DNA of 64,000 nt from JAWKVD01 sp041398225 (GTDB lineage Bacteria; Pseudomonadota; Alphaproteobacteria; Caulobacterales; Hyphomonadaceae): contig JAWKVD010000018.1 of assembly GCA_041398225.1 (NCBI GenBank), positions 13,999 to 77,998 on the forward strand, written 5' to 3'. Below are positions 1 to 8,319 of the stretch, in pieces. Both the position numbers and the translations under genes were made by a program. The notes under the pieces are model-generated. The model was not told the origin of the DNA and ran no database searches. It worked only from the letters and a program-made list of their open reading frames with translations. The number at the start of each line of letters is the position of its first letter. Position 1 is the first letter of the stretch.

Positions 1-106
1 TCTTGTGCTCCCATGTGCGCGCCATGAGATCGTTCGTCACGCCTGCGTAGAGCGTGCCGTAGAATTTCGACGAAAGCAGATAGACGAAGTAGCGATGGTC
101 CCCCAT
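1..106 (-). CDS. GIY-YIG nuclease superfamily protein, N-terminal part only
   Basis: Reading leftwards from the ATG at 106, 35 codons are open and run off the window. The product begins MGDHRYFVYLLSSKFYGTLY and continues to a WEH motif. The YFVYLL...LYAGVT spacing and the following R..EHK match the start of small GIY-YIG (YhbQ/UPF0213-like) proteins, which are about 90-110 residues long. Members are stand-alone nuclease-fold proteins whose cellular role is mostly unknown; catalysis cannot be judged because the C-terminal half is missing. Found by translating the minus strand directly. No neighbour upstream suggests a partner. Confidence 0.72.
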   Translation of the reverse strand, partial: MGDHRYFVYLLSSKFYGTLYAGVTNDLMARTWEHK

Positions 107-133
107 CGCGCAAATCTGCTCGAAACACCCACG

Positions 134-242
134 GCTGTCATCTCGGGCGAGCGCAGCGAGACCCGGGACCCATTGGGAGGCCGTCCCGGTTGAAGAATAG
201 GTCCCGGCTCGCGCCGCTGCGCGGCTTGGCCGGGATGACAGC
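134..242. repeat. Long imperfect inverted repeat (REP-like intergenic element)
   Basis: The left arm begins GCTGTCATC and ends CCCGGGACC near 170; the right arm begins GGTCCCGGC near 200 and ends GGGATGACAGC. The arms pair over roughly 37-43 bases with small internal loops, with about 30 unpaired bases between them. The GATGACAGC ends plus GC-rich arms resemble intergenic palindromes that recur in many alphaproteobacterial genomes. Only one copy is seen in this window, so its repetitive nature is inferred. Confidence 0.55.
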
Positions 243-371
243 AAGGAGTTATCCGACCGGCGTGGCGTTCGGCTCATTATGGCCTCGCGTCTGGCGCGGG
301 GAGGGTTCGAGAGCTCCGAACTTCTTGAATGTCAGGCGCCGGCCGGCGTGTGGAGGTCGCCGCAGTCCGCT

Positions 372-521
372 CCGGTTTGTCCGACGAGAGATCGAACGAG
401 AAACCGACAGCATCCGGGTTCGCCCCGGAAGGACGCGGCCTCAGCCTGCAAACAGGCTCCGGGGTGTCGAAACCGGAGTTCCAGGTCTCGCGGAGAGACC
501 TGCACGCGGGTCCGGGATGCG
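372..521. other. Cluster of stacked hairpins, possible structured RNA
   Basis: Consecutive perfect stems: CGGTTT/AAACCG (373-378/401-406), an enclosing GCATCC/GGATGC (410-415/515-520), CCGGG/CCCGG (414-418/424-428), AGCCTG/CAGGCT with a CAAA loop (443-448/453-458), CTCCGG/CCGGAG (457-462/473-478, an alternative to its neighbour) and CAGGTCTC/GAGACCTG (482-489/495-502). A multibranch fold closed by the outer stem is possible. GC-rich DNA forms hairpins easily, so this is suggestive only. No riboswitch, 6S, tmRNA, SRP or RNase P consensus was seen. Confidence 0.3.
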
Positions 522-974
522 GAAATGGGTCCAAATGCTGGATGTGGGCCGTGTGATCTCTGACGATCGAGACGGACGGTGTTCCCCAGCCAAACCCGCC
601 AGCCGCACCGGATCTCAAACCGGCCGCGGGGCGCGTGACGATCGCGTCTTACTCGCTGGTCCTCGCGACCAGCACATCGGCGCGGCCCCACGCGCCCCGG
701 CCTCCCCATTCAGCATGGGGAGCGATGCGAAACCGGAGAGCCAGCGGCTCGTCCGGCCAAACCTGCTGAAACAGCCGTTTATAACGCACAGGCCGAGAGC
801 CCCGCCGCAGTTGCGCTTCTTCGCCAGCCGGGGAAAACTTGGCGGGCATGTCGGTCAGGCGTCGTTCGCCGCGTCCTTGGAATGTCGGGGCTGGCCCATG
901 CAAGGCCGGTCCGGGCGCAACCGGGCGAAGGCGCAACCGGGCGGGACAGGCCGCAGGCAGGTCGGGAGAAAGAC

Positions 975-1706
975 ATGGGCGAACGATTTCGGAAACTGGC
1001 GGCGGCGAGCGCCCTGGCGTGCGCCGCATTGGCGGCCGCCTGCTCGGAAAAGGAGCTGATCTCGGACGGCCCTTCGGACGCGCAGCCCGAAACCGCCGCG
1101 CCGGCGCCGGACGTTTCGGAATTGCCGGCGGGCCTCTACAAGCTCGACCCCTCGCACGCCAGCCTTGTCTTCCACGTCAATCACCTCGGCTTCTCCAACT
1201 ACACCGCCAGCTTCCGCACCTTCGATGTGGTGATGACCCTCGACCCGGCCGACCCCGAAGCGGCCGAGGTCTCGGCCTCGATCGATCTGTCCTCGCTGGA
1301 GATCCCGTCGCCGCCGGAAGGCTTCGTGAAGGAGCTGCTCGGACCGGACTGGCTGGGCGCCGGGACCGCGCCCGAAATGACCTTCGAATCCCTCAACATC
1401 GTTCAGACCGGACCGGCCAGCGCCGACATCAACGGCAATCTCACGCTGAAGGGATCGACGCAGCCCGTCACCCTGCACGCCACCTTCAACGGCGGCTGGC
1501 CCGGCAATGTCTACGATCGCCACGCCCGGATCGGCTTCTCCGCGCATGGCGGTCTCAAGCGTTCGGACTTCGGCGTGTCCATGGGCATTCCCGAGCCGGG
1601 AACCCAGATGGGCGTTTCCGATGAGGTGACCTTCGAGATCGAGGCCGAGTTCTCGGGGCCGGAGCTGCCGCCCGAAAAGCTGCAGCCGGCGACGCCGCCG
1701 CAATAG
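975..1706 (+). CDS. YceI-family lipoprotein
   Basis: A 243-residue protein with a lipoprotein signal peptide ending LAAAC (about residue 22), then an acidic/proline-rich linker and a YceI domain from about residue 50 to 230. YceI proteins form a lipocalin-like barrel that binds polyisoprenoid-type lipids. Family hallmarks seen are the opening GLYKLDPSHASLVFHVNHLG, the GNLTLKG strand, and the RIGFSAHGGLKRSDFGV block. The start was chosen at the ATG preceded by GGGAGAA at 964-970; longer in-frame starts upstream add an unlikely charged leader. Convergent with the M48 protease gene, 35 bases away. Ligand unknown. Confidence 0.88.
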   Translation: MGERFRKLAAASALACAALAAACSEKELISDGPSDAQPETAAPAPDVSELPAGLYKLDPSHASLVFHVNHLGFSNYTASFRTFDVVMTLDPADPEAAEVSASIDLSSLEIPSPPEGFVKELLGPDWLGAGTAPEMTFESLNIVQTGPASADINGNLTLKGSTQPVTLHATFNGGWPGNVYDRHARIGFSAHGGLKRSDFGVSMGIPEPGTQMGVSDEVTFEIEAEFSGPELPPEKLQPATPPQ

Positions 1707-1741
1707 CCCGGCGCAACATGTCCCGTGTTCGGGGCTGGGCG

Positions 1742-3592
1742 TCAGGGCGTCGCTTCGGTGGGCCCGGCCTGCGGATCGTCCGGCTCCTCAGCGGTCGGGG
1801 TCTCGGTGGGCGGCGGATCGACGATGTCGTCGGACGGGTTCAGCGACCGGGCGATGTGCGCGAACAGCGCCTCCTCGCGCGGGTCGAGCGCTCCGTCCGC
1901 CTCGGCGATCGCGCGCAGCGTCTCCAGCAGGTTCTTCGCGCCGGTCGGCGTGAGCATGGAGTTGGCGAACTCGATCATCCGGTCGAGATCGGGCAGGTCC
2001 TCCGGGTTGGCGCAGCGCTCGCGGAATCCGGCCCGGTCGAAATCGCCGAAGCGTTCGGCGGCGTGGGCTTCGGCGGCCTCAACTTCGCGGTCGTCGATCT
2101 GGCCGTCCACGGTCACCATGTGGGCCAGGAAGTCGGCCATCAGCCGCAGGAAGATCTCGAACCCATCGGCCTCCTCGGGCGCCTCGGGTTTCCAGTGCGG
2201 CGCGAGGATATGGTAGTACAGCGTCGTCAGGTCCTCTTCGATCGGAAGAAGATTGTCGAGCACCGTCGGCGCGCGATCGGCCACGAAGAAGCGCGTCAGC
2301 ACGTTCTCGGCGGTCAGCAGCTCCTCGAAGTCGAGCCCCATCTGCTCGATGCGGTATTCGGTGGACGGGTGGGAGTCGGTGGGGTGTTCGATTGATGCGC
2401 CCATCGCGAACTCGATCGACGGCGGCAGCTTGTCCCGGTCGATGTCGAAACGGATCTTGTCGAGGAAGGTGCGCACGGCGTTCCGCGAGAACCGGCCCTT
2501 CTTGGCGCCCTCCACCATGTTCTCCACGGTGGACCGCCACACCGATCCGCCGACCGACGATTTGACCAGCGAGAAGGCGATGTCCTCCGGGCTCGACGCC
2601 TTCGCGCCCAGCCGGTCGGCGCGCAGTTCGCGGTCGCGGCTCATGCGCCCATGGACGCTTGCGAACAGCTGCACGAAGTCTTCGAGCAGCGTGCGGGCGG
2701 GAAAGCCGATCAGGCGCGACAGCCATCCGCCGCCGTCGCGGATGCGCGCGACCGCGCCCTCGACGCCCGCGAAGGCCGGTGCGAAGCGCATCGAATAGAC
2801 CGTGTCCGCGCCCGAGAAGTGTCCCAGCTCGTGGCCGATCACGGCGCGCAGTTCGTCGACGGAGAACAGGCTCATCAGCGGCAGCGACAGGTGCAGCGTC
2901 TGGCCGGTCAGCGGCTTGTCCATATAGGGCGTCTGCACCGAGGCGCTGGTCGCGAAGAAGGTCGGTTCAAGCCCGATCAGCACATTGTCGGGCATCCGCG
3001 CATGGGTCTGCTTCGCGACCTTGCGGATCAGCAGGCCCAGTCGCGGGTGTTCGTAGAGGCTGACCGGCCGCGCCGCGACATGCGTCTTGGCGGCTCGGAA
3101 GAAGGCGGCGCCGGGCGAGATCAGCGCCCACAGCAGCGAGGCCGAGGCGATGCCCAGAATGATCAGGAAGATCGCCGGATCGAGATCGAACCAGTGGGTC
3201 GCCAGCAGGGAGATAGAGGCGGCGAGAATGCCGATGGTGGCGATGGTCGCGGTCAGCACCGACAGCAGTTTGGCGATGGTGTAGGGCAGGAAGCTGAAGG
3301 CGAGTAAAGCCCGGCTGACGCCCAGCACGGCGGCGGCCGCCCGGTTCACGATCAGCATCGTGCAGACGAACGCGAAGGTGAGGATCGAGGCGAGCCCCAG
3401 CCAGCCGAACTCGACCGGTCCGGCGCACGACCAGTCTCCCAGCGAAACCGCAAGCGACCAGAGACACCCGCCCCAATCGCCCAGCGCGGCGACATCGCCC
3501 CGATAGACCTCGGGATGCAGGCCCAGAATGGAGACCCCGCAGCCGATCGCCGGCACGACGGCGTTGGTCGTCATCACCTTGAGAACGCTCAT
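1742..3592 (-). CDS. Membrane M48-family zinc metalloprotease with TerB-like C-terminus
   Basis: A 616-residue protein. Hydrophobic segments at about 62-90, 100-130 and 140-165 anchor it in the inner membrane. The zinc motif HELGH is at residues 254-258 (VIGHELGHFSGAD), and the third ligand is probably the Glu of RELRADRLGA near 330, as in M48 (Ste24/HtpX-like) peptidases. After the protease domain, a segment around 480-605 with VTVDGQIDDREVEAAEAHA and EADGALDPREEALFAHIARS looks like a TerB-type helical domain, whose paired acidic motifs bind metal. GGGGAG lies 5 bases before the ATG. It follows the glycine cleavage operon on the same strand after about 100 bases but need not be cotranscribed. 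Substrate unknown; a role in envelope protein quality control is inferred. Confidence 0.88.
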   Translation of the reverse strand: MSVLKVMTTNAVVPAIGCGVSILGLHPEVYRGDVAALGDWGGCLWSLAVSLGDWSCAGPVEFGWLGLASILTFAFVCTMLIVNRAAAAVLGVSRALLAFSFLPYTIAKLLSVLTATIATIGILAASISLLATHWFDLDPAIFLIILGIASASLLWALISPGAAFFRAAKTHVAARPVSLYEHPRLGLLIRKVAKQTHARMPDNVLIGLEPTFFATSASVQTPYMDKPLTGQTLHLSLPLMSLFSVDELRAVIGHELGHFSGADTVYSMRFAPAFAGVEGAVARIRDGGGWLSRLIGFPARTLLEDFVQLFASVHGRMSRDRELRADRLGAKASSPEDIAFSLVKSSVGGSVWRSTVENMVEGAKKGRFSRNAVRTFLDKIRFDIDRDKLPPSIEFAMGASIEHPTDSHPSTEYRIEQMGLDFEELLTAENVLTRFFVADRAPTVLDNLLPIEEDLTTLYYHILAPHWKPEAPEEADGFEIFLRLMADFLAHMVTVDGQIDDREVEAAEAHAAERFGDFDRAGFRERCANPEDLPDLDRMIEFANSMLTPTGAKNLLETLRAIAEADGALDPREEALFAHIARSLNPSDDIVDPPPTETPTAEEPDDPQAGPTEATP

Positions 3593-3617
3593 GCCGTCTC
3601 CCCGCTCTGCACATGGC

Positions 3618-3653
3618 GAGCATGCGCACGGTCGCCGTCATGTCAATTTGACA
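3618..3653 (-). promoter_or_regulatory. Possible promoter/operator of the M48 gene
   Basis: The palindrome TGTCAA-T-TTGACA (3641-3653) lies 49 bases before the M48 start. On the minus strand it supplies a consensus -35 TTGACA, and 17 bases further is a poor -10 (ATGCTC). It could equally be a repressor half-site pair. Confidence 0.3.
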
Positions 3654-3693
3654 AGGCTGCCGAGCGGCGGAGCCCCCGCGCTATGCCCCTGCG

Positions 3694-5271
3694 CTATTCG
3701 GCCGCCTTCACCTCGCGGGCCGGGGGCTCCCAGCGCAGGCGCGGAGAGCGGGCGGCGCGGGTTTCGTCCAGTCGCCGCGCCGGAGCGAGGTGCGGCGCGG
3801 ATTTCAGCGAGGGATCGCGTTGCACGCCGCGCCGCGCCACCGAGGCCAGCGCATCGCAGAAGCGGTCCAGCTCGACCTTGGACTCCGTTTCCGTCGGTTC
3901 GATCAGCATCGCGCCATGAACCACCAGCGGGAAATACGTCGTCATTGGGTGATAGCCCTCGTCGATCAGGCCCTTGGCGATGTCCAGCGTCTCGACGCCC
4001 GATCCCTTCAGGAAGGCGTCCGAGAACAGCGCCTCGTGCATGCAATAGCCTTCGAAGGCCGGCGACATCACGGGCTTCAGCTTCGCCAGCACATAGTTGG
4101 CGTTCAGCACCGCGTCTTCCGCCACCTGGCGCAGGCCGTCCGCGCCATGGCTCATCATGTAGGCGAGGGCGCGCACGAACATACCCATCTGGCCGTGGAA
4201 GGCGCACATGCGGCCGAAGCTCTCGGCGGCGTGTCCCTCGCCGGTATGCTCGATCAGCTTCAGACCCTCGTCGGTCTTGACGATGAACGGCACCGGAGCG
4301 AAGGGAGCCAGCGCTTCGGAGAGAACCGTCGGCCCGGCGCCCGGTCCGCCGCCGCCGTGCGGCGTCGAGAACGTCTTGTGCAGGTTGATGTGCATGGCGT
4401 CGACGCCGAGATCGCCCGGACGCACGCGTCCGACGATGGCGTTGAAGTTCGCGCCGTCACAATAGAAATACCCGCCGGCGGCGTGGATCATGTCGGCGAT
4501 CGTCTTGATGTCGCGCTCGAACAGTCCGCACGTGTTGGGGTTGGTCAGCATCACGCCGGCGACGTCGGAGCTGTCCTCCAGCTTCGCGCGGAGGTCCTCG
4601 AGGTCGACGCGGCCGTCCGGCGCCGCCGCGATCTCGTCGACGATGAAGCCGCACTGCACCGCCGTCGCCGGATTGGTGCCGTGCGCGGATTCGGGAACCA
4701 GAACGCGCTTGCGGCGCTCGCCTTCGCCGCGCGCATAGAGCGCCGCTCGGATCGCCAGCATGCCGCACAGCTCGCCGTGCGCGCCGGCCTTGGGGCTCAT
4801 CGCGACGGCCGGCATGTTGGTCAGCTTCATCAGCCAGTCGGCCAGTTCGTTGATCAGCTCCAGCGCGCCCTGAACGGTGTTCTGCGGTTGCAGCGGATGC
4901 ACGTCCGCGAAGCCGGGCAGGCGCGCCATTTTCTCGTTGAGGCGCGGATTGTGCTTCATCGTGCACGAGCCGAGCGGAAACACGCCGAGGTCGATGGCGT
5001 AGTTCTTCTGGCTCAGGCGCACATAGTGGCGGATCATTTCCGGCTCGGTGAGGCCGGGCAGGCCGGTCGGCGTTTCGCGGGCCACGCCGCCCAGCCGATC
5101 GGCCTTGCCCTTGGGCTCCGGCAGGTCGACGCCGGTCTTGGCGGTCGAGCCGATCTCGAAGATCAGGTCTTCGTGCTGCAGCAGGCCATTCGATCCCGAA
5201 ACCGTCTCGGAGGGAAACTCGCCGTCAACGGCGCTGATCGAGGTGGGGCGTCCAGTTGAGTTCATGGTCAT
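3694..5271 (-). CDS. gcvPB: Glycine dehydrogenase (decarboxylating) subunit 2
   Basis: A 525-residue PLP subunit of the glycine cleavage P-protein, which decarboxylates glycine and passes the aminomethyl group to lipoylated GcvH. The PLP lysine is in HINLHKTFSTPHGGGGPG; LGSCTMKHNPRLNE and the SAHGTNPAT block are also family hallmarks. The chosen ATG overlaps the stop of gcvPA (ATGA) and is preceded by GGAGG at 7 bases. The C-terminal ~40 residues are a basic tail beyond the usual domain. Last gene of the gcvT-gcvH-gcvPA-gcvPB operon; intact, unlike its upstream partner. Confidence 0.95.
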   Translation of the reverse strand: MTMNSTGRPTSISAVDGEFPSETVSGSNGLLQHEDLIFEIGSTAKTGVDLPEPKGKADRLGGVARETPTGLPGLTEPEMIRHYVRLSQKNYAIDLGVFPLGSCTMKHNPRLNEKMARLPGFADVHPLQPQNTVQGALELINELADWLMKLTNMPAVAMSPKAGAHGELCGMLAIRAALYARGEGERRKRVLVPESAHGTNPATAVQCGFIVDEIAAAPDGRVDLEDLRAKLEDSSDVAGVMLTNPNTCGLFERDIKTIADMIHAAGGYFYCDGANFNAIVGRVRPGDLGVDAMHINLHKTFSTPHGGGGPGAGPTVLSEALAPFAPVPFIVKTDEGLKLIEHTGEGHAAESFGRMCAFHGQMGMFVRALAYMMSHGADGLRQVAEDAVLNANYVLAKLKPVMSPAFEGYCMHEALFSDAFLKGSGVETLDIAKGLIDEGYHPMTTYFPLVVHGAMLIEPTETESKVELDRFCDALASVARRGVQRDPSLKSAPHLAPARRLDETRAARSPRLRWEPPAREVKAAE

Positions 5272-6612
5272 TTCAGCACCTCCCAGAGGGCCGCGGCATA
5301 GGCGTCGATATCGGTTTGCGTCGTGCACTCGGTCGCGCAGGTGATGATCACGTCGTCGACATGGCTGGACCGGAACAGGCGCGAGGCGCGGACGCCGCCG
5401 ATCACGCCTTCTCCTTCGGCCGGCCAGCACCTGTTTGGCGGGTTTCGGCGTGCGGAAGGCGAACTCGTTGAAGTAGCGCGGCGTCAGCACCTTCACGCCC
5501 TTCACCTTGCCGAGCGCGTCGGCGAGATCGCAGGCCGCCTCGTGGTTCAGCTGCGCAAGCCGCGTGAGCCCCTTGTCGCCAAGCAGGGTCATGTGCGCGG
5601 AGAACGCCAGCGCGCACAGGCCGGAATTGGTGCAGATGTTCGAGGTCGCCTTGTCGCGGCGAATGTGTTGTTCGCGGGTCGACAGGGTCAGCACGAAACC
5701 GCGCTTGCCGTCGGCATCCACGGTCTCGCCGCACAACCGGCCCGGCATCTGGCGGATCAGTTTCGAGCGCGTCGCGAACAGGCCGACATACGGGCCGCCG
5801 AAACCCAGCGGGACGCCGATCGACTGGCCTTCGCCCACGGCGATGTCCGCGCCCATTTCGCCGGGCGGCTTGACCATGCCCAGCGACACCGCCTCGGTGA
5901 ACACGCTCACCATCAGCGCGCCCTTCTCATGGGCCGCTTCCGACACCGGGCTAAGATCGGTCACCGTGCCGAACACGTTCGGCGACTGCACGATCACGCA
6001 GGCGACGTCGTCCTCCAGCGCGTCGATCACCTTGGCTTCGCCGTCCGCCGCCGGCGATTGCTGAACGACCTTGTAGCCGGCCGCCTCGCACACGGTGCGG
6101 GTCGTGTCGGCGTAGTGCGGATGCAGCCCGCCCGACAGCACCACGGTTTTGCGGCGGGTCGCCCGGCAGGCCATCAGCGCCGCTTCGGCGCAGGCGGTCG
6201 AGCCGTCATACATGGAGGCGTTCGCCACCTCCATCGCCGTCAGCGCCGCCACCTGGGTCTGGAATTCGAACAGCGTCTGCAGCGTGCCCTGGGCGATCTC
6301 GGGTTGATAGGGCGTGTAGGTGGTCAGAAACTCCGAGCGCTGAATGATGTGATCGACGCTCGCCGGAATGTGGTGCTTGTAGGCGCCGCAGCCGACGAAG
6401 AACGGACCCTCGCCAGCCGCGCGGTTCTTGCGGGCCATCGCGCCCAGCTTGCGCTCGACCGCCAGTTCGCCCTGGAAGTTGGGCAGGCCCTCGATCGGCG
6501 CTTTCAGGCGCGCCGCGGCGGGCACGTCGGCGTAGAAATCGTCGACCGACCTGGCGCCGATGACGTTCAGCATCTCGGCGCGGTCGTCTGGCGTGAGGGG
6601 CAGGTAGCGCAT
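5268..6612 (-). CDS. gcvPA: Glycine dehydrogenase subunit 1, frameshifted in this sequence
   Basis: The subunit 1 N-terminus (MRYLPLTPDDRAEMLNVIGA) runs in frame for about 395 residues, through GTVTDLSPVSE and SREQHIRRDKATSNICTN, as far as KPAKQVLAG. There the frame changes near 5418-5425, in a GGCCGGCC run. The next frame gives the true end VIGGVRASRLFRSSHVDD...ECTTQTD...ALWEVLK and a TGA at 5268. The span of 1345 bases is one base more than a whole number of codons, as one inserted base predicts; repair gives 447-448 residues, the family length. Without repair the frame reads through into gcvPB in phase, giving an apparent gcvPA-gcvPB fusion. Either an assembly error or a real mutation that would disable glycine cleavage. 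Confidence 0.88.
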
Positions 6613-6714
6613 CAGGGCACCTTTCGGGAGGATGTGGTCTTGGTCACTTCGCCAACGGGCTGTCGTGCGGACGGGTGGTTGGAAACGGAAAGACCCGAGC
6701 GCACGCTGGCGCCT

Positions 6715-7086
6715 CTACTGGCTTTCGCAGAATGCGTCGTAGGCGGCCTTGTCCATCAGCGTGGAAAGCTGGTCCGGATTGGTCAGCTTCAGTTTCACGA
6801 ACCAAGCGCCGTTTTCAGGATCGGCGTTCACCGTTTCGGGCGCGCCGGTGAGCGTTTCGTTGGCTTCGACGATCTCGCCGTCGACCGGCGCATAGACGTC
6901 CGAAGCGGCCTTCACGCTTTCGACCACCGCCATGTCGGCGCCGGCCTTCAGCGCCTTGCCGACCTCGGGCAGTTCGACAAACACCACGTCGCCGAGCTTT
7001 TCGGCCGCGAAGGCGGTGATGCCGACCACGCCGACATCGCCGTCGACGCTGATCCATTCATGTTCTTCGGTGTACCAGATCGTCAT
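6715..7086 (-). CDS. gcvH: Glycine cleavage system H protein
   Basis: A 123-residue lipoyl carrier that shuttles the aminomethyl group between the P, T and L proteins. The opening IWYTEEHEWI is typical, and the lipoylated lysine sits in VVESVKAASDVYAPVDGEI (about residue 60). The C-terminal LMDKAAYDAFCESQ is the expected helix. It lies 12 bases after gcvT and 102 bases before gcvPA on the same strand, so it is the second gene of the riboswitch-controlled operon. Confidence 0.96.
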   Translation of the reverse strand: MTIWYTEEHEWISVDGDVGVVGITAFAAEKLGDVVFVELPEVGKALKAGADMAVVESVKAASDVYAPVDGEIVEANETLTGAPETVNADPENGAWFVKLKLTNPDQLSTLMDKAAYDAFCESQ

Positions 7087-7098
7087 CGTTCATTCCCC

Positions 7099-8259
7099 TC
7101 AGCGTTTGTAGGTGTGCGGCACAAAAGGCAGTGCGGCGATTTCGGCGTCCATCGGCTTGCCGCGGACGATCAGCTTCACGGGCGTTCCCGGCTTCGTGTG
7201 CCCGGCCGCGACATAGCCCATCGACATCGGCGCGTTCAGCGTCGGTCCGAAACCGCCCGAGGTCACCACCCCGATGGTCTCGCCCGCGTCGGTCTGGATC
7301 TCGACGCCTTCGCGCGCCGGCGCACGTCCCAGCGGCCGGATCCCGACACGCTTGCGCGGCGCGCCGTCCTTGATCTGCGAAAGAATGCGCTCAGCGCCCG
7401 GGAAGTCGGCGCGCGCCCTGCGCGATTTCGAAACCAGCCAGGTCAGCGAGGCTTCGACCGGCGTCGTGCCGGCGTCGAGGTCGTGGCCATAAAGGCAGAG
7501 CCCGGCTTCCAGACGCAGGCTGTCGCGCGCGCCAAGGCCGATCGGCTTCACCCGGTCGTCGGACAGGAGTTTTCGGGCCAGCGCGTCGGCGTGCTCGCGG
7601 AACACCAGGATTTCGTAGCCGTCTTCGCCGGTATATCCGCAGCGCGACACCACCACCCGTCCGAACGCTTCGCTGACGATGCGGCGATGCTCCATGAAGG
7701 ACAGTTCGGCGGCGCCCGGGAAGAGGGCGTCGACGACGGCCTCTGCCTTCGGTCCCTGCACCGCGAGCAGGCCGCGATCGTCCGCCCGGCGCAGGCTCGC
7801 CTTGCCGGCGGCCGCCTGTTCGATCAGGGCGAAGTCCTGCTCCTTGGTGCCGGCGTTGACGATGACGTAGAGCATGCCCTGCCGGTCTTCGGCGGCGGGA
7901 CGGCAGATCATCAGATCGTCGAGGATGCCGCCTTCGCTGTTGAGCAGCACGGACAACTGGTTCCGCCCCGGCGCGAGGCCGGCGATGTCCGACGGGACCA
8001 GCGATTCGATGATCGCGGAAACCGCCGCGTGCGCGGCGTCGCCTCCGCCGATCTCGGGCAGCGCGAGAAAGCAGGGGCCCATGTGCGAGACGTCGAACAG
8101 GCCGCAGGACGCGCGCGTCCAGTTGTGCTCGGCCAGAACGCCCTCGGGGTATTGGATCGGCATGTCGTAGCCGGCGAACTCGCCCATGCGCGCGCCCAGC
8201 TCGACATGCAGCGCGTGCAGCGGCGTTTTCTTGAGAGGGGTGTCACCAGACTGGGTCAA
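7099..8259 (-). CDS. gcvT: Glycine cleavage system T protein (aminomethyltransferase)
   Basis: A 386-residue aminomethyltransferase that releases ammonia from aminomethyl-GcvH and transfers the one-carbon unit to tetrahydrofolate. Visible family blocks are LHVELGARMGEFAGYDMPIQ, CGLFDVSHMG, RCGYTGEDGYEI and LGARDSLRLEAGLCLYGHDL. The start is TTG at 8259, preceded by GGAGG at 6 bases; the next ATG would remove the conserved N-terminus. First gene of the operon, about 60 bases after the riboswitch. Confidence 0.94.
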   Translation of the reverse strand: MTQSGDTPLKKTPLHALHVELGARMGEFAGYDMPIQYPEGVLAEHNWTRASCGLFDVSHMGPCFLALPEIGGGDAAHAAVSAIIESLVPSDIAGLAPGRNQLSVLLNSEGGILDDLMICRPAAEDRQGMLYVIVNAGTKEQDFALIEQAAAGKASLRRADDRGLLAVQGPKAEAVVDALFPGAAELSFMEHRRIVSEAFGRVVVSRCGYTGEDGYEILVFREHADALARKLLSDDRVKPIGLGARDSLRLEAGLCLYGHDLDAGTTPVEASLTWLVSKSRRARADFPGAERILSQIKDGAPRKRVGIRPLGRAPAREGVEIQTDAGETIGVVTSGGFGPTLNAPMSMGYVAAGHTKPGTPVKLIVRGKPMDAEIAALPFVPHTYKR

Positions 8260-8319
8260 TCAAGGCCTCCGACAGCTGCGCCCGGCCGCCCGTGCCAGAA
8301 GCCTGGTGGCGGCCGTTCG

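Larger units (their letters stand above)
107..974. other. Gene-free stretch with hairpins and repeats
   Basis: About 870 bases between the truncated GIY-YIG gene and the YceI gene. Open frames here are arginine/proline-rich, overlap on both strands and match no family, so I call no protein. The stretch does hold an interrupted inverted repeat (134-242), a run of short perfect hairpins (372-521 and 655-722), and a 13-base direct repeat GCGCAACCGGGCG at 915-927 and 931-943. It may contain a structured RNA, but no known RNA family was recognised. Confidence 0.55.

Noticed and set aside
190..1059. 289-codon plus-strand frame, and overlapping minus-strand frames, before YceI
   Set aside because: Arg/Pro-rich, no ribosome site, overlaps the clear YceI start in another frame.
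5402..5734. Separate small protein at the gcvPA frameshift
   Set aside because: It is the third frame of gcvPA and carries no conserved sequence; the true continuation is in the other frame.
3694..6612. Natural single-chain fused glycine decarboxylase
   Set aside because: The junction peptide is Arg-rich nonsense, and the genuine gcvPA C-terminus lies in the neighbouring frame with a stop overlapping the gcvPB start.
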